A DNA stretch of 64,000 nt from Pempheris klunzingeri (GCF_042242105.1 NC_092031.1:6160175-6224174); one strand, 5' to 3'; positions 46,563 to 59,871 are shown, counted from the stretch's first letter. Numbers and translations: made by a program. Notes: generated by a model from the letters alone, not told the origin.

Positions 46563-49500
46563 ATGGGGCTCCGAATCACCAGGACTTTTTCTTTCCTGCT
46601 TGTGCTCTCATCTGCCATTGTGCTTTTCATTTTATTATGGGGAAATTTGTCAGTAAACATCAGGTACGCTGTATTTTTTTATTCAGTCAAGATAAAGATG
46701 CAAACTTAACTGAAATGTTTTAATCTGTAATACTTCTGGTAAATCATAAGCTAATCCTGTTTTCTTCTTCAGATACAGTTTTGTTATTTATGTCACTTTT
46801 TTGTATGCTACATCTAATGCTCTTTTGTCAAATGTCAGCAGGGCTGAGTTCTCACCAAAGACAATATTCAGAGGTGAAAACAGGTTCTCGGACAGTGAAA
46901 TCCAGGTCTTGGATATAAACAGGAATGGGACTCTACCACCTGCTGTGTTCACCACAGCACAGCAAGCAAAAATTGCAGTTTCCATACAACCAAACCCAGT
47001 GACAAAGCTAAAAACGAATCAATCCAGAGGCGTTACACGCAGCGGTGTAGGTGAGACTCCCATTACCGTCATCTACAGGAGATCCTTCAAGAAGCTTCCT
47101 CAGTGGGATTTTGAGGATGTTTATAACCAGGATGCCCCACCCAGACAGACAGTAAGCATGTTATGACAAGATAACAGAAAAAGTGCATTTGTATGAACTT
47201 TGTGGGAGTGGGTAAACATAGCTGATGTCTGCACAGCCAGACGCTCAGTTAAGTGTCTTTGGTGTGAGCTGGAAGGATTTTCTGTTTGCTTTTCTCCTCA
47301 GTATTTTCACAAGATATTATCTGCCTTTATCTTAACTATCAGCTTAACTTAATTTGAGTAATTACTGGTATTTCTTCACTTGTTTGGCTTCTCTCCCCTG
47401 ATGCACCTTCAGCGGCATGGAAACTACACTAAACCAATTGTTTTAGCCAGACAAACAAGGTGGAAATCACATTTTCTATGTTTTTTTTTTTTTCTGTTAG
47501 GATAGTTTGCTAACTAAATATTTTATCCCACATTCTCAGACATGTGCCCAGTCTCTGCGAAACTCTGAAGATGAGAGCTTCAAGAAGGCTTTCCTCCCCA
47601 ACATACGCCTGTTTCTTCACAAAGACAGCATCAACATGAGCGAGTGGAACCGGCTCTCACATTTTAACAATCCTTTCGGTTTTATGGATTACCAGTACGA
47701 CAGTAGGTGTTTGTATGTGTCTGTGTCAGACAGGTGTGGAAAGACTGGATTTGCTAATCATTGTGTGTGGTTGCAAGTAGATAATCAGCATGTACTTAAA
47801 GTGGATAAGCCTGCTCATTATTTTTAATTATGCTTCTAATTGTTTTCCCATATACAATAGAGGAGGAGAGATATAGTCCAAAATATATCAAAAAGCTGAT
47901 TTAGTCAAATTAGAGTCAAAGTGCAGTGATCCACTTAAACTTGAAGTAATTGAATTTTAGGCTGTCTGAGTGAAAGGGAACAAGCTGTGTGCACAAAATT
48001 AACACATTATCACATCATGAAGTTGCTATGGCTAATAATAATAATAATAATTTTTTTAAATCTTTTAAAATAGCTACTAAAATAGTCTACTATAATAAGT
48101 AAGAGGCGAAGGGCGACGCTGATTATGGAAAGTCCAACAGATCAAGTGCACACGATTTGAAGTATATGGACAAGACTTTAATAACCACATGCAAATATGC
48201 AAAGCCCAACAGATTAAATGCATGTGATTTGTTTCAATAGGTTGAGAACACGTGCACAGCACATTAACCCTTTGAACTCAAGTCTGTGCCTACATTGGTA
48301 TTTTTGGTCATTTCTTTATCCTTATCTTCTTTATCTTTAAATGCCTCATATCCCCAAAATCTGTACAATCTCACCTAAAAGGGTAAATAGGTCAATAAAC
48401 CAGAAAAAATAATAAAAGTATTCAGATTGTGTATATATATAAAAAGCTTTTAAAATCTGTCTCTGCAGCTGCTAAATGCTCCGCTTTGTTCACCATCAAG
48501 TTGCTAACTGCGTCTGTCTGCCTTTTGCAGGTAGAGTACGATGGGTTTTAAGAGCTTTCCACACTATTAGAGCCATGAGAGTGAAGTTGCGGGTTGGATA
48601 TCTAAACAGTCTCTCAAAAATCGACTTTAAAAAAAGCCCCTGCAAAGCTGAGGGGAGCTGCAGATTTAGGTTTTTTGAAGGATTTCAAAACCCCTTTCTA
48701 ATTGTTTTCACACTGTCATTTAATTCATTATAACTGTAACTGCAGGCCTTTAATCACATGTATAAATATTCACCTTGAGAAGAAAATTAAGATTATTTAG
48801 TACCACCACACTACAGCCAAAAATAACCTGCAGACCATAAGCATCTAGAAGCACCATAAGCAGCTAACGTTAGCATCAGTAATCCAAAAGTAGGGAAATT
48901 CAGTACTGCAGAAAATGTACATAACAGTACTTCAACCAACAGTTCGATCTTGGCGTTTTTAAATGTACATTTTCCGTTCACAGGGCCAAGCAATGTTTTG
49001 CCATCTGCTTCCATCGTGTTTACAAAGTTACAATGACTAGGTGTATGTTTAGTGATGTATAGGGTCAAGGGGCATCATGGAGAGTGATTAATCTGCATTC
49101 ATTTTTTATTTTTAGCACTATCCCAAGGGGGTTTTACTTGGCAGAAAATGTTCTTGTTGTAAACTGTTTGCATGTTGTGGTACATTATGCATGTTTTCTT
49201 TTGCGTTTGGTTTGCAGGGGTGATGACTTCAGTGAAGTTGATTCCAAAGCCAAAGGAGCCGCTACTCTCTCCAGGCAGCGATGGGTGTGTGCGGTGTGCT
49301 GTGGTGGGCACTGGGGGGATCCTCAATGGCTCTAGAAAGGGGAAAGAGATCGATGCGCACGATTACGTCTTCCGGTAAGAAATAGGCTGAGAACAAACCT
49401 ATCAACTGTGCTTGTTAGGCCTCACCTGGTGGAAAGGTTTTCAAACACTTAAACAAACATAATTAGACTTAGACTTCTTAATTAATTGCAGGGGTTTTAT

Positions 49501-52500
49501 TTTTGTAGCGTTTTTATCTCTATATCTTCATAAAAAGATATAGGTTGCTTCACATCTGTCTGAAGTGATGCAATCAGGAGTGCTATTCATTCTTTCGCAA
49601 GACAAATATTTAACTATGGTGGAGATCCTATGTAGGCATGATTTGTGTGCACGGATGCATGAACTGGACGCACACAATTTTATCAGGGGCAGCTTAGCTT
49701 ATAGGCCCCGTAGGACTTGGCTTGGGATCAGGAGGGTCTCTGATTCAAGTCTAGCTCAAATCAGTCAATGCAGACTGTGCAACAATAAGTTAAACAACAG
49801 GTGCCTATATAAGTAGAATATAATATAAAATAGAATAAAAAAAACCTATGCAGTATATACAAATATAACAAAGAGATTGCACTGTAGTAGAATGGATGAA
49901 GTGACATTAGACAGGTGCCAGATCAGCCCGTGGACTCCCCATGAGCAAGGCACTGAACCGCTAACTGCTCAGGTAGCCGCCTTCCTCTGACATCTCTCCA
50001 AAGGGCCTGTTTGTGCATTGGTGCATTTTAGATTTGTGTCTAACAACAGAGTGAAAGAACTGAACTTCAGGATTATTAAAGCAAGCTATCTTCTTCTCAT
50101 AAATCATATGATGGCATTTCCAATATAACCCTCCTGTGCACACAGTACCACCTGTCAGCACAGGGTTACTCATACAGCCGCTGTTATCTTAAATTGTAAT
50201 CAACACTGGAGAACAAATTTGTATTTCAAATTACTTGTTTTATCAGTCCATTTTCTCTGTTGTCCCATTGTTCTTGTTGCAGTTACTCCCTCAGCAAACG
50301 CTCAGTCAATTATAAATTTCAAGGTGTGTCAGTGTCAAGCTTGAGGATGTCAGCGCTGAGTTTGTTCAAAGTGGGCTAACAAGGAAGCAGCTTCAGGATG
50401 TTTAAATAATTTTCTGTTGTGACAGTCTGTAAAAACCAATTGCAATGTTGCATGGTTTGATAAATAGATTGATTACAACCTATTTGATAGGATTGGTCCT
50501 TTTCAGCTGGGAACATCATAACAGAACAATATTTCTTTGTTTTTTCTTTCAAGCTCTGGAGATATGGGAAAACAGAACATTTTTAAAATTTTGGATTTAG
50601 GTCAGGACTCACCACCCCGGGGTATTATTGTAATTTTAAATCATTGCCCTGTAAGTTTTTCTTTATGTTTGAGGTGATCTTTTTCCTATTTGCACCGGGA
50701 TATCCCTGTATGGTGTTTTATTTATTTTACCCTTTACCCACTTAAGTCATCCAGGCTTTATTATGAAATTTCGAAAAACAATTAGCTGTTGGAAATAGGA
50801 TATCATTTTCTAGCCATAATTCCCAGTTCTGCTGGTTTACTGTGGAGTTAAAAACATACTATGGACTTAAATGAATAGTTAAACACTTTGATTATTATGC
50901 TTATTCAGTTTCTTGCCTGGAGTTTGCTGAGAAGATGCCACTTTCATTCCTGACTGTATGCTAAATATGATGCTACAGCCAGCTGCTGGTTAGCTTAGTT
51001 TACCATAAAGATCTGAAGCAGAAGGAAACAGCCAGTCTATCTCTCACACAAGGAGACTTCCAGGCACCCAGCAGAGAGTCCAAGAAACTCTTGCATATAA
51101 ATGCACTTTGCTTATTGTACGGATTAAACCTACAAGCTGATTTTTTCCCCCTCAAATTGATTGGGTGATAGGGTTCAATCAATGTTCAACCAACTTTGAC
51201 CTGTTTATCTTGTTTAGCAGTTATTCTCGTCACCTCTCGCTGCTTCATTCGGACAAGCATTTAAACTGACATTCAATGATGGACAGATTATACGTGCTAC
51301 CCTGCCTAAACTGCCTCGCCACACCTTTTGAGTCATGACACAAAGAAGCCATCCGGTCCGTCAATGAAATGTAGCCTGTCCTGTCTGGCTGGTATGACGG
51401 TGACCGGAGATGGTTTACAAAGGAGACGGCGCACACTCCTCACTTCCTCCATCTGTGTCAGATTTTATTTCCCCAAGACTAAGAGACTAGCTGCAGTCTA
51501 CAGTATTCACTCCAATGAAAGAAGTGAGTCTGAGATTATGACTCAGGGAGGCAAACAGATTAGGGGTAAAAAAAAAATGGTGAAGACAAGAAATGTACAA
51601 CTACAGTTGCACTCAAAATTATTCAAATTAGGTGTTTTGGAAAAGTTACATGCTTTCATCTGTGTTCAATGAACTATTCAAACAAGAACAATTGAAATAG
51701 CTCAACACAACTAAAATTACAGGTGGTTTCTCCAAATTCAACTGCAGTCTCAAAATAGACTCCTTCATTAGAGCACTCATTTGTAAGTCAGGTGGTTGAA
51801 TAATTTTGAGACTGCAGTAGTTGAAATTGGAGAAACCACCTGTAATTTTAGTTGCTATTTCAATCGTTCTTGCCTGAGTTATTCATTGAACACAGCTGAA
51901 AGTTTGTACATTTTGCCAATATACCTAATCTGCAATGGGGGTTGAGTAATTTTGAGGGGAACTATAGGAGGGCCTGGGGGTATGCCGCATGCAAGGATGG
52001 GCTATTTTCTGGGGCTTAATAAAATCCATGATGGGCCAACCAGATTTAGCCCAAAAAACACACCTATCTATATTAAAGGGAAATTTAGCAGCATTTTATG
52101 TAGATTTTCAGTCAGTGTTAATGTCAAATGAAGTCAGTTCAACCAATAAATACCTCAGTGTGCTATATTGACCAGGGAAGCTGATTTCTTCTGCTACAAA
52201 AGCTGTTGTTCGCTGGCACCAGAGCTGTCACTTAAAACGTGGCAAAGTTTCCCTTTAAGCACTGAAGTTCATATGTCCATATTTAACCCAACTGTGTAAT
52301 ATAAGTTATATAATATAAGTAATATGTTACCTGACCTCAGTATATAAACCTGTATGTTTGTGTCTTTTCCAACATTTTTTAACCATTTGACTTTCATGCA
52401 ATAGCTACGTTTGTCAATAATCAGCTTATTTATTATACAATAAACTTGCTTTGGATCCTTTTGGATAATAGGTTAGTTTTTAAGCTACTGAAAATTCAAC

Positions 52501-55500
52501 GGTATGTTGATTTATAGCGTCCACTCTCACATTTGGCAGGATGAACGCTGCAGTCACTAAAGGTTACGAGGAAGATGTCGGAAACAGAACATCGGTGTAT
52601 GTTCACACGGCCCATTCCATCAATTCGTCGCCATATATGTTCAGGAAGTACGGATACAGAGGTGCCCCTAATGATGAGGTACTTAAACTCAACTGACATT
52701 AGTGCATTAGTATAACGGTTTATACCCCACACATTCATCTGTCATCCTCTACTTTTTGGCAGGGTATAAAATATGTGCTGATTCCAGAGGGGATGAGGGA
52801 TTTCAATTGGCTCGAGGGTCTTCTCAAAGACGAAAGGGTCTCTGCTGGCCCATATCGAAACAAACGGTGAATATCAGCTCTCTGGATATTATTAGTAGAT
52901 GTTAACATGCATTCACAAACACAAAAACACATATACAGTACATCTAGTGCTGGAACATTTTGGTTTGGGCCTGGAAATATGTCAGCAGGTCACCATATTT
53001 ATGGAAACAGTCCATAGCCACATATCTTTATTTATTTTTAAAGGTATTTTATGTTTAAGTTTCTAAATCAATGTAACAAGAGCTGCAGGCATCAGTTATC
53101 ACACTTTATGGAGGTTATAAGTCATGTTGAACATTCATAAGAAACAGTGTACACTCCTTTGTGGCGTGGCCAGAAGGTCAGAAGGCAACATACTTCTGCC
53201 GTATAGAAGTAAAACTCAAACACTGGACATTTTGAAATGCTACAACCCACAGTGTCTTTTAATAAATTGGCTGTGCAACATTGTTCCCTGCTCACCTTCA
53301 CCTTATATTTTATCAATGTAATTACTCTTATTATGTTACCTGTTGTGTCATATGGAGTCTGGAATGTAATCATTACAGCCTTTTTAGGTGTTAAGTTAAA
53401 GTTACATAGTTGATACATGTTAAAAAAAGCTATAACATATTGATTATTTAAGGTTGCTTTCAAATGATACATTTAAAAACTTAAATGAATTTGAAATTGT
53501 CCTTTATTTGTGTAGTTCAATATGATTTCTTTACTTTTTGACTGCCTTTGCATTATAGCAAAATGATTGCTTTATTTACATATTGTAAATATAGATAAAT
53601 GTTAGCCATTTATAAAAGGAAGGAAAGAAAGAAAGCAACCAATATACTGTATAAAATAAAGTTTTGTTCTCTAAACTGTGTCTCTAAAAATGTCTAAAGT
53701 GGCTCTTCAGACTCAATAGGGTGGATCATTCACCGACTTTTTCAAGCTGCAGTTTGAATCCAAGTGTGCTGACAAGGCCGACATTCATCTGTATATTAAC
53801 AGCTGACAACAATAACCCCAGCAGATTAGCTCCTGTCACTCAATGCAACAATGACCACAATGCAACCGACAGAAACCATCATGTCATTCTTCATCATCCC
53901 ACTGACTTTTGTATTTTAACCCACCAGGCCAAGGACGTACTATGGCGGGCAGTTCAATGAGAGTCGCTTCTATGTTCTGCACCAGGATTTCCTCCGATAC
54001 GTGCGGAACAGGTCCACCTCTTTTCATTTTCCCACCACAACAGTTTTACTTTCTGTGTTTTACAATTATAGATTTTTTATTTGTATAGCACTTTTCATTT
54101 TGAAATGCAGCCAAAAGTGTTTCCTAAAACAGAGTTAGAAATGTTAAAAAATGAAAATAAATAGTAGCAGTAAGCAAAAACCCAAACCCTACAAGTAAAA
54201 GAGTGATTTTTCATGTATGTTTATGCTCATTTCACACTGTTCACAGGTTCTTAAGGTCTCGTAATCTGAATACGAAACACTGGGCGATAGTCAGACCAAC
54301 CAACGGGGCATTCGCTCTCTTCCTGGCTCTGCAGACGTGTGATACTGTGAGTTAATGTCACTTAAACTTGTCCACATGACATCTATAGGGATCCACGCCT
54401 CTGTAAACATGAAGTATGCAGTATACAATCATTTATATAGACTTAAACTCTGAATTGATCATGAAGTTAGAAGAGAAGATTGATGCCAGTCTGATGTCTG
54501 TCTGTTATGGAGAACAGTGGTTTTATTAGCATATGTGGTTCATGTGGATTTATGTGATATTTGACAGTCACACGCTCAGTGGTGTGTTTCTTTGCTGGGG
54601 AAGCTCCAGATGGGGGTTGAGTATGAACACGGGAACTGGTCGTCCTGCCTGCGGTGAGAAAATAAATCCAAATCACTGTTCAGGGCGTCGTCTTTTGTGC
54701 TTCCCACCCTGTTTCATTAATCGGTACCAAGCTGGCTCAAACAGCCAGTCAAGTACTCAGCTCCTCCTGGTTGTCTCCACAGTCAGAGGCAAAATGTGTG
54801 TCTGGTCACCTGCTTAAGAGGCAAACAAGGCTGATAAGTGATGATTTGGGTGTATACGTCATCGGTTACTGATACGAATGTATATTTATGTAAATAGTTT
54901 GTCGTGTGGTTGTGGTCCCACCTAAGTGGTTTTGTCCGCCTAATTACCTGCAGATGGAGGGTATGTAAGGCAGTTAGTTGCTTTTGGTTGTTGTTTTTGT
55001 GTTGGTGTGTCTCGTAGTGTCTGGATGGAAGACAATAAGGATCAGCAGTGTGTTGTATTTTTACCTCTGTTTCATGCCTCCCTGTGTGAAAACCTGAAAC
55101 CAGCACCCCTCAATCTGACCCTATCCATTAAATATGTAGCTGTAGCGTAGCTTAGCAAAAATTCAGGAAACATTGGCATTGTAGCCTACCGGCATCTCTA
55201 ATGCTAACTATTTCAGGCTACATTTTGTTTAACCATCAAGAGTAAAATTAACAGATTGTGGTTGTACTGGGGATTTTGTGTGGGACTGTTTATTTACCGG
55301 ATGCAGTGATTTATTAAATAGTCCAAAATAAAACTCCTTGTAAAATCACAAATTGATGTTTCAGGTGAATTTCAGGTGAGACATAATGTGTTTATTAGTG
55401 AGTTTTGGAGATACTGGCAGACAGAGCTAGCTCTTTCCCCCTGTTTTATGCTGAGCTAAGCTAACTGTCTACTAGCTATAGCTGCAAATTTTTTTGTCCA

Positions 55501-55792
55501 GAGTGGTATCGATCCAATCTTTTCTTTTCTTGGTGTGAATTATCCTCAATCTTCTCAGTCTTCCCTGTTCTTTGTTTTTCAGGTGGATGCATATGGATTC
55601 ATGACTGAGGACTACAAAAAATACTCTAACTACTATGTTCAGAGGTATGCTAAAACCCATGTCGTTTTCTACATCAACCATGACTATAATCTGGAGAAAA
55701 ATACATGGAAAAAGCTCCACGACAGCAAAGTACTTCAGCTTTATCAAGGAAAGGACACAGATACAGGGACAGAGAAGCAGAAGCAACTCTGA
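46563..55792 (+). CDS. st6galnac1: Alpha-N-acetylgalactosaminide alpha-2,6-sialyltransferase 1-like
   Basis: Nine exons: 46563-46663, 46773-47151, 47540-47702, 49218-49374, 52540-52678, 52763-52866, 53928-54011, 54247-54346, 55583-55792. They splice in frame to 478 codons plus TGA. It is a type II Golgi enzyme: short cytosolic tail, anchor about 9-28, stem to about 160, then the GT29 catalytic domain. Sialylmotif L starts at C238 (CVRCAVVG), motif S spans about 393-415 ([17 protein letters not shown], then AYGF) and motif VS is H442-x4-E447. It adds sialic acid in alpha-2,6 linkage to O-linked GalNAc of mucin-type glycans (sialyl-Tn synthesis). [20 protein letters not shown] and [10 protein letters not shown] favour ST6GALNAC1 over ST6GALNAC2. 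Motif L has Thr246 where the family almost always has Asn. The exon 7 donor (AG, then GTCCAC) is weak. Confidence 0.93.
49685..50045 (+). mobile_element. tRNA-derived SINE-like element
   Basis: The head has AGCTTAGCTTATAGGCCCCG and TCTGATTCAAGTCTAGC, which resemble degenerate RNA polymerase III A and B boxes. The body ends with CATGAGCAAGGCACTGAACC, a sequence common in fish SINE copies. It lies in st6galnac1 intron 4. Boundaries are approximate. Confidence 0.5.
50870..51160. repeat. Diverged TTAGCTTAGC-type repeat copy
   Basis: AATGAATAGTTAAACACTTT at the left resembles the terminal repeat of the 45344 copy, followed by CTGCTGGTTAGCTTAGTTTA and CTTCCAGGCACCCAGC. It lies in st6galnac1 intron 4. 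Confidence 0.5.
51602..51966. mobile_element. Palindromic (foldback) Tc1/mariner-like MITE
   Basis: Almost the whole element is one inverted repeat. The left arm (51604-51755) is matched in reverse by the right arm (about 51799-51964), with a loop of about 45 bp. Inner arms include AAATTACAGGTGGTTTCTCC and its complement; outer ends are CAGTTGCACTCAAAATTATT and its diverged partner. TA dinucleotides border both ends, consistent with TA target duplication. There is no coding capacity. It lies in st6galnac1 intron 4. Confidence 0.75.
55110..55475. repeat. TTAGCTTAGC-type repeat copy
   Basis: GTAGCGTAGCTTAGCAAAAA on the left and TGCTGAGCTAAGCTAACTGT on the right are the two inverted internal arms. 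It lies in the last intron of st6galnac1, ending about 110 bp before the last exon. Confidence 0.6.
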
Positions 55793-56814
55793 TACACTAA
55801 AAGCAGCAGTAATGGACTCAATAACCTTGGTCATAATGTGTTTGTTCTTTTTTTTAATCCTTCTCTTATTCGAATCGAACTGTGTGAGACAATGTGTGAC
55901 TGACTGGTTAGACTGAGTGTACGATAAATGTAGGCCATGATCTGGTTTATGCCACTTTTTTCAGTGCTGGTCTGACATGGAAGTAGAAAATTCTCAAAAA
56001 GGCAAAAAGACATGATTAAAGCATTTCATCTCTATTCAAGTTAGTGGAGGGCTAACTGGTAGTTAGCTGGTTCAGGAGGCTCGAGACGCAAGTACACATG
56101 CTCTATGGGTCCAACAATGCGGGAGATCCTGGTACTTTTATGGCCTCATCGCCACTGAGCAACTTTCATTGGAATGAATGAACCATTCCAGTGAACCAGC
56201 CTCCAACGCTGTATCCAGCTCTCTTTATATATTCATGATTCATGCCCCTTCTAGTGGAGTCTGTATTTTGAGTTGTGAAAAAAGATTGTGGTAATATTTA
56301 TTTATGTGAAATTGTGGGATAGTTTAATGCACTTGATGTACCTGCATGTAAGATACTATGTGCATCACTGTGTTCCACATTCTGGGAATGATGCCAATGT
56401 GCTGTATGTATATGTATGAGATATTTTTTATTATTTTATTTTGTTATTTTTGTTTTAAAGTTTATGGGATACAAATATTTCCTCCTCTTTGTTGTTGTGT
56501 TCTTCACATGACACAACACAAAATGTACTTGTGTGGCACTGGTCAGTACAGTTGACACAAAGATATGCAGTTATTGCAAGTTACTAATCAGGAAAAACAA
56601 GTTTCATGCCTTCACACATCACGGAGAAGGCTGCCAAGAAAGTGTCATTTTTCATTGACAGAGGTTATTTATATTCTAGTAGAACAATGTGGTACATGTC
56701 ATGTTCTTGTTCTTGTTAGAGCAGAACATTTGCGGTGCAGGCCTAATGTGTTTACTCACACCACAAACACTAAATAGAATTTAGGAATGATAACTTTCAA
56801 TTTTAGCAAAACAT

Positions 56815-57215
56815 ACCAGTAGTTGCAGTTAATTAACAACCATGTTTGCACCATTTTCTGCTACTTTACACTTTTTCTTCACTACAACCCAGCAGGAAGT
56901 TACACTTTTTACTCCACTATTTGTTTGACATGTAGCAGCTATGCTGATTGTGATTTAACACGCAAAAAACATCAACTTTTAAATGATGGCACATTGTTAC
57001 AGATTAAACTATCCAACAGGATATAAAATAGAAAAAATATTATTCCTCCTAAACCAGTTAAATGCTGTTTATATTCCGTCCAATAATAGTAATCTAGTCA
57101 TATTTTTATAATAATGTAACACTGTTATAAAAAATGTGATATTTCCGATCATACTGAAGTACTTTGACGTGAGAAAATCAGAGGACGTTTTGTAATGGAT
57201 TATCTTCATATTTAA
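56815..57215 (-). repeat. Teleost AGTAAAAGTA-type repeat, reverse orientation
   Basis: It carries TGTTACAGATTAAACTATCC and CAGTTAAATGCTGTTTATAT, the reverse-strand order of the family seen at 42085-42575. Confidence 0.55.
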
Positions 57216-58049
57216 ATAAAGGCAGTGAATATTTCTTCCCTCATCTTGACATGCAGAGACTAAAGTTCACAGCACAGAAGAAGCCACTGTTGGAAAATTA
57301 CAAAACTCACACAGTGAAATGTGTCAAGATTCAACAGACACCAGGCTGCTGAAACCAGTTTTGCCAAGATTCATGCTGTAGATGCCTTTTGTCAGTGTTA
57401 CTATAGACCTAGTCATGCATAACAGAGACAATAGAGGCTGTGAAGGCTTTAGTTTTTTTTTCATGATGTCTCTGTTTCCCTGCCGTCAAAGTCATGGTCA
57501 GCGCATGTTTGCGTGACGATTATGTCTGACAAAGTACACTGTGCTCAAGACCTCAGTCACCTGTGATAATATTAATTTGATGCACTCCAGTGAACAAAGT
57601 CTGATGGAATGAGGAAAACAGTACACATCATTGGGCTTGGATACTTCTAAAGAAATGATATTGTAGGCTACAAGCCAATGCACAGTTTCCCCAAATACAA
57701 ATAATACTTTATGTTGATTAGCTGATTAATTGGAGCCAATTCTGAGATAATAGCTCAGGTCTCCAACCATATAAGACTGGGCTAATAATTTGATATTTCT
57801 TCCAACTGTTTCAGATACAACAATATGTAAAGAAACTACAGTAAATACTTTGATTTGTCATAAAACGTCTTTTAAAAATGTGTGAATGAAGAAATTCCAA
57901 AAGATATTGGGTTGATAGTTTGGTTCAAATAAAGAAAGTGAAATATTTTATTCCATTTGATGATTTGTTGTGGTTCAAGGTCACTGCCATGTCTCTGTAT
58001 CTGCCCTCATGTTTCTGTGTGTTTCCTTCACCTTTTGTATCCCCTGTTG

Positions 58050-58052
<3 letters not shown>

Positions 58053-58112
<60 letters not shown>
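58053..58112. repeat. (TG)30 microsatellite
   Basis: Sixty bases of uninterrupted TG, the longest dinucleotide run in the window. Confidence 0.97.
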
Positions 58113-58114
<2 letters not shown>

Positions 58115-58704
58115 CGTCACCTCCCTTAAGCCAACACACCTGCCATTCATGCCGGATCCTGACCAGCCTGTCTGCTGACTCCTCTCCATCTTTAAAACAA
58201 ACTTTAAAACAAACTTCCTCCTGCTGCCTCCTATTCTTCGCTCTGTGTTTGGATCCTTTGAGCTGCGCTGTAACGTCCAGCTGATAAATGTCAGTTTAGC
58301 TCCTGGTGCTGACAAACCACTTAATCTTTACCCGTCTCATTGTCACGCACCATCATAGATAACAGATAGAGATAGATAGAGAGCGGAGCCAACGAGCAAG
58401 GTGTGTTCGGACGGACAAAAAGCTGAAGAACATTTTATGACACAGTGGTGTCACTCGGGGACAGGACCAGACTCAGTAAATGGATTAGGAGGACAATGCT
58501 GAATTTTAATGGAAATATTTCAGTGCATTCAAACTTCAAACTGGAAACTCAACATAATTAACTCAGCTGGATGTGCAACAGTGTGAGATGTACCTCAGAA
58601 AAGCAGTTTGTCAGGAGATCTCCTTAAAGTGAAAGAAGAAAACAGCGCCACCTGCTGATTTATTAGAGCTATGACTACAAACAATTTTGTCTACATTTAT
58701 TCTG

Positions 58705-58869
58705 CTTCAGGTAAGATAAGACCTTTATTTGTCACATACACAGTTATACACAGTATAATGCGCAGTGAAATGTTCTGAGTGCCTGTTCCAGACTGAAACA
58801 ATAATAAAATGAAAATAAAGTATAAAATAAACACACAAAGTGAAACAATAAGAGTAGAAACACAAAGAG

Positions 58870-58918
<49 letters not shown>

Positions 58919-59400
58919 TAAAGATAGAGATAAATAAATCAATTAATCAAAAAGTCTAAAACTGCAAAATATGTGGATGTATATACAAGCATGACAGAAT
59001 ATTGCAGGTTGTGAATAGATTGTCCATGAAGTCTATTGTTCCAGGTTCAGCAGGTGGTCGGCCTGAGGAAAGAAGCTCCTCCTCATCCTCTCTGTGTTAA
59101 CGCCGACCTGACTGTGACTGGGGTGGGTGGGCTCCCTCGCAATCTTCCTGGCCTTGGACCTGCAGCGCACTTTGAGATCGGTACTGTCAGATATAAAGTG
59201 CATTATAAATAAAATGCATTATTATGATTATTAGCGCTGCTGGTAAATGTCCTGCAGGTTGGGGAAGGTGGTTCTGATGGTGCACTCAGCCGAGCGGACC
59301 ACCCTCCTCAGGGCCAAGAAGTCCTGTTTGGTGCTGCTGCCCATCCAGGTGGTGATGCTCCCAGCCAGAGGTCACACAGGAATGAGTAAAATCGTATGTT
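58705..59400 (-). repeat. LINE-derived repeat remnant interrupted by a microsatellite
   Basis: It starts GGTAAGATAAGACCTTTATT, the reverse of an L2-like 3' end, and includes GAGGAAAGAAGCTCCTCCTC near 59070, a segment often seen in fish LINE-related repeats. An AT/AC microsatellite sits inside at 58872-58919. Confidence 0.5.
58872..58919. repeat. (AT)n(AC)n compound microsatellite
   Basis: A TA run passes directly into a CA run. Confidence 0.95.
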
Positions 59401-59871
59401 CATGGTGACAGTGATGGATAGAAATAAGAAACATGAGAGAATAAAACCAAGTTCAACTAAAAGAAAATGGGGAGGAAACAAAGATGTAAATATGCAGCAT
59501 AGCTTGTAAAAAATTAACCAGCACATGCTCTCTGGTGATCTTTATACTAACTTATCTTTAATTCTTCTACCTCTTAGATACTTCTGTAACAACAAACAAC
59601 AACAAAAATAAAATATCCACCAATCGTGCGTGGGCCTATCTGTACTCCTTTCCTTATTGCTGATGCCAACTCTCATTGTTTTGCTTATTATTTTTATTTA
59701 TTTCATCAAGAAAAGACATATTAGCCGATGTCAATATGATATAAGAGACCCAGAAACAGATGAGGCAGGGCTGATTTAATATAGCCTAATTTTATTTAAC
59801 ATGCATTTCTTTATTGATGTATGTGTGTCAATGTGGTTTAAGCTCTGAAAATTAGAAGAAATCAATTCAAT

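Noticed and set aside
48476-48733. Possible extra st6galnac1 exon after a GCAG acceptor near 48530
   Set aside because: Exons 3 and 4 already join in phase and align with ST6GALNAC1 without a gap, and no donor in frame follows.
49685-49760. A tRNA gene
   Set aside because: The box A and B-like motifs are degenerate, no cloverleaf could be drawn, and the flanking body is SINE-like.
57957-58178. Cys/Val repeat open frames
   Set aside because: They are a translation of the (TG)30 microsatellite.
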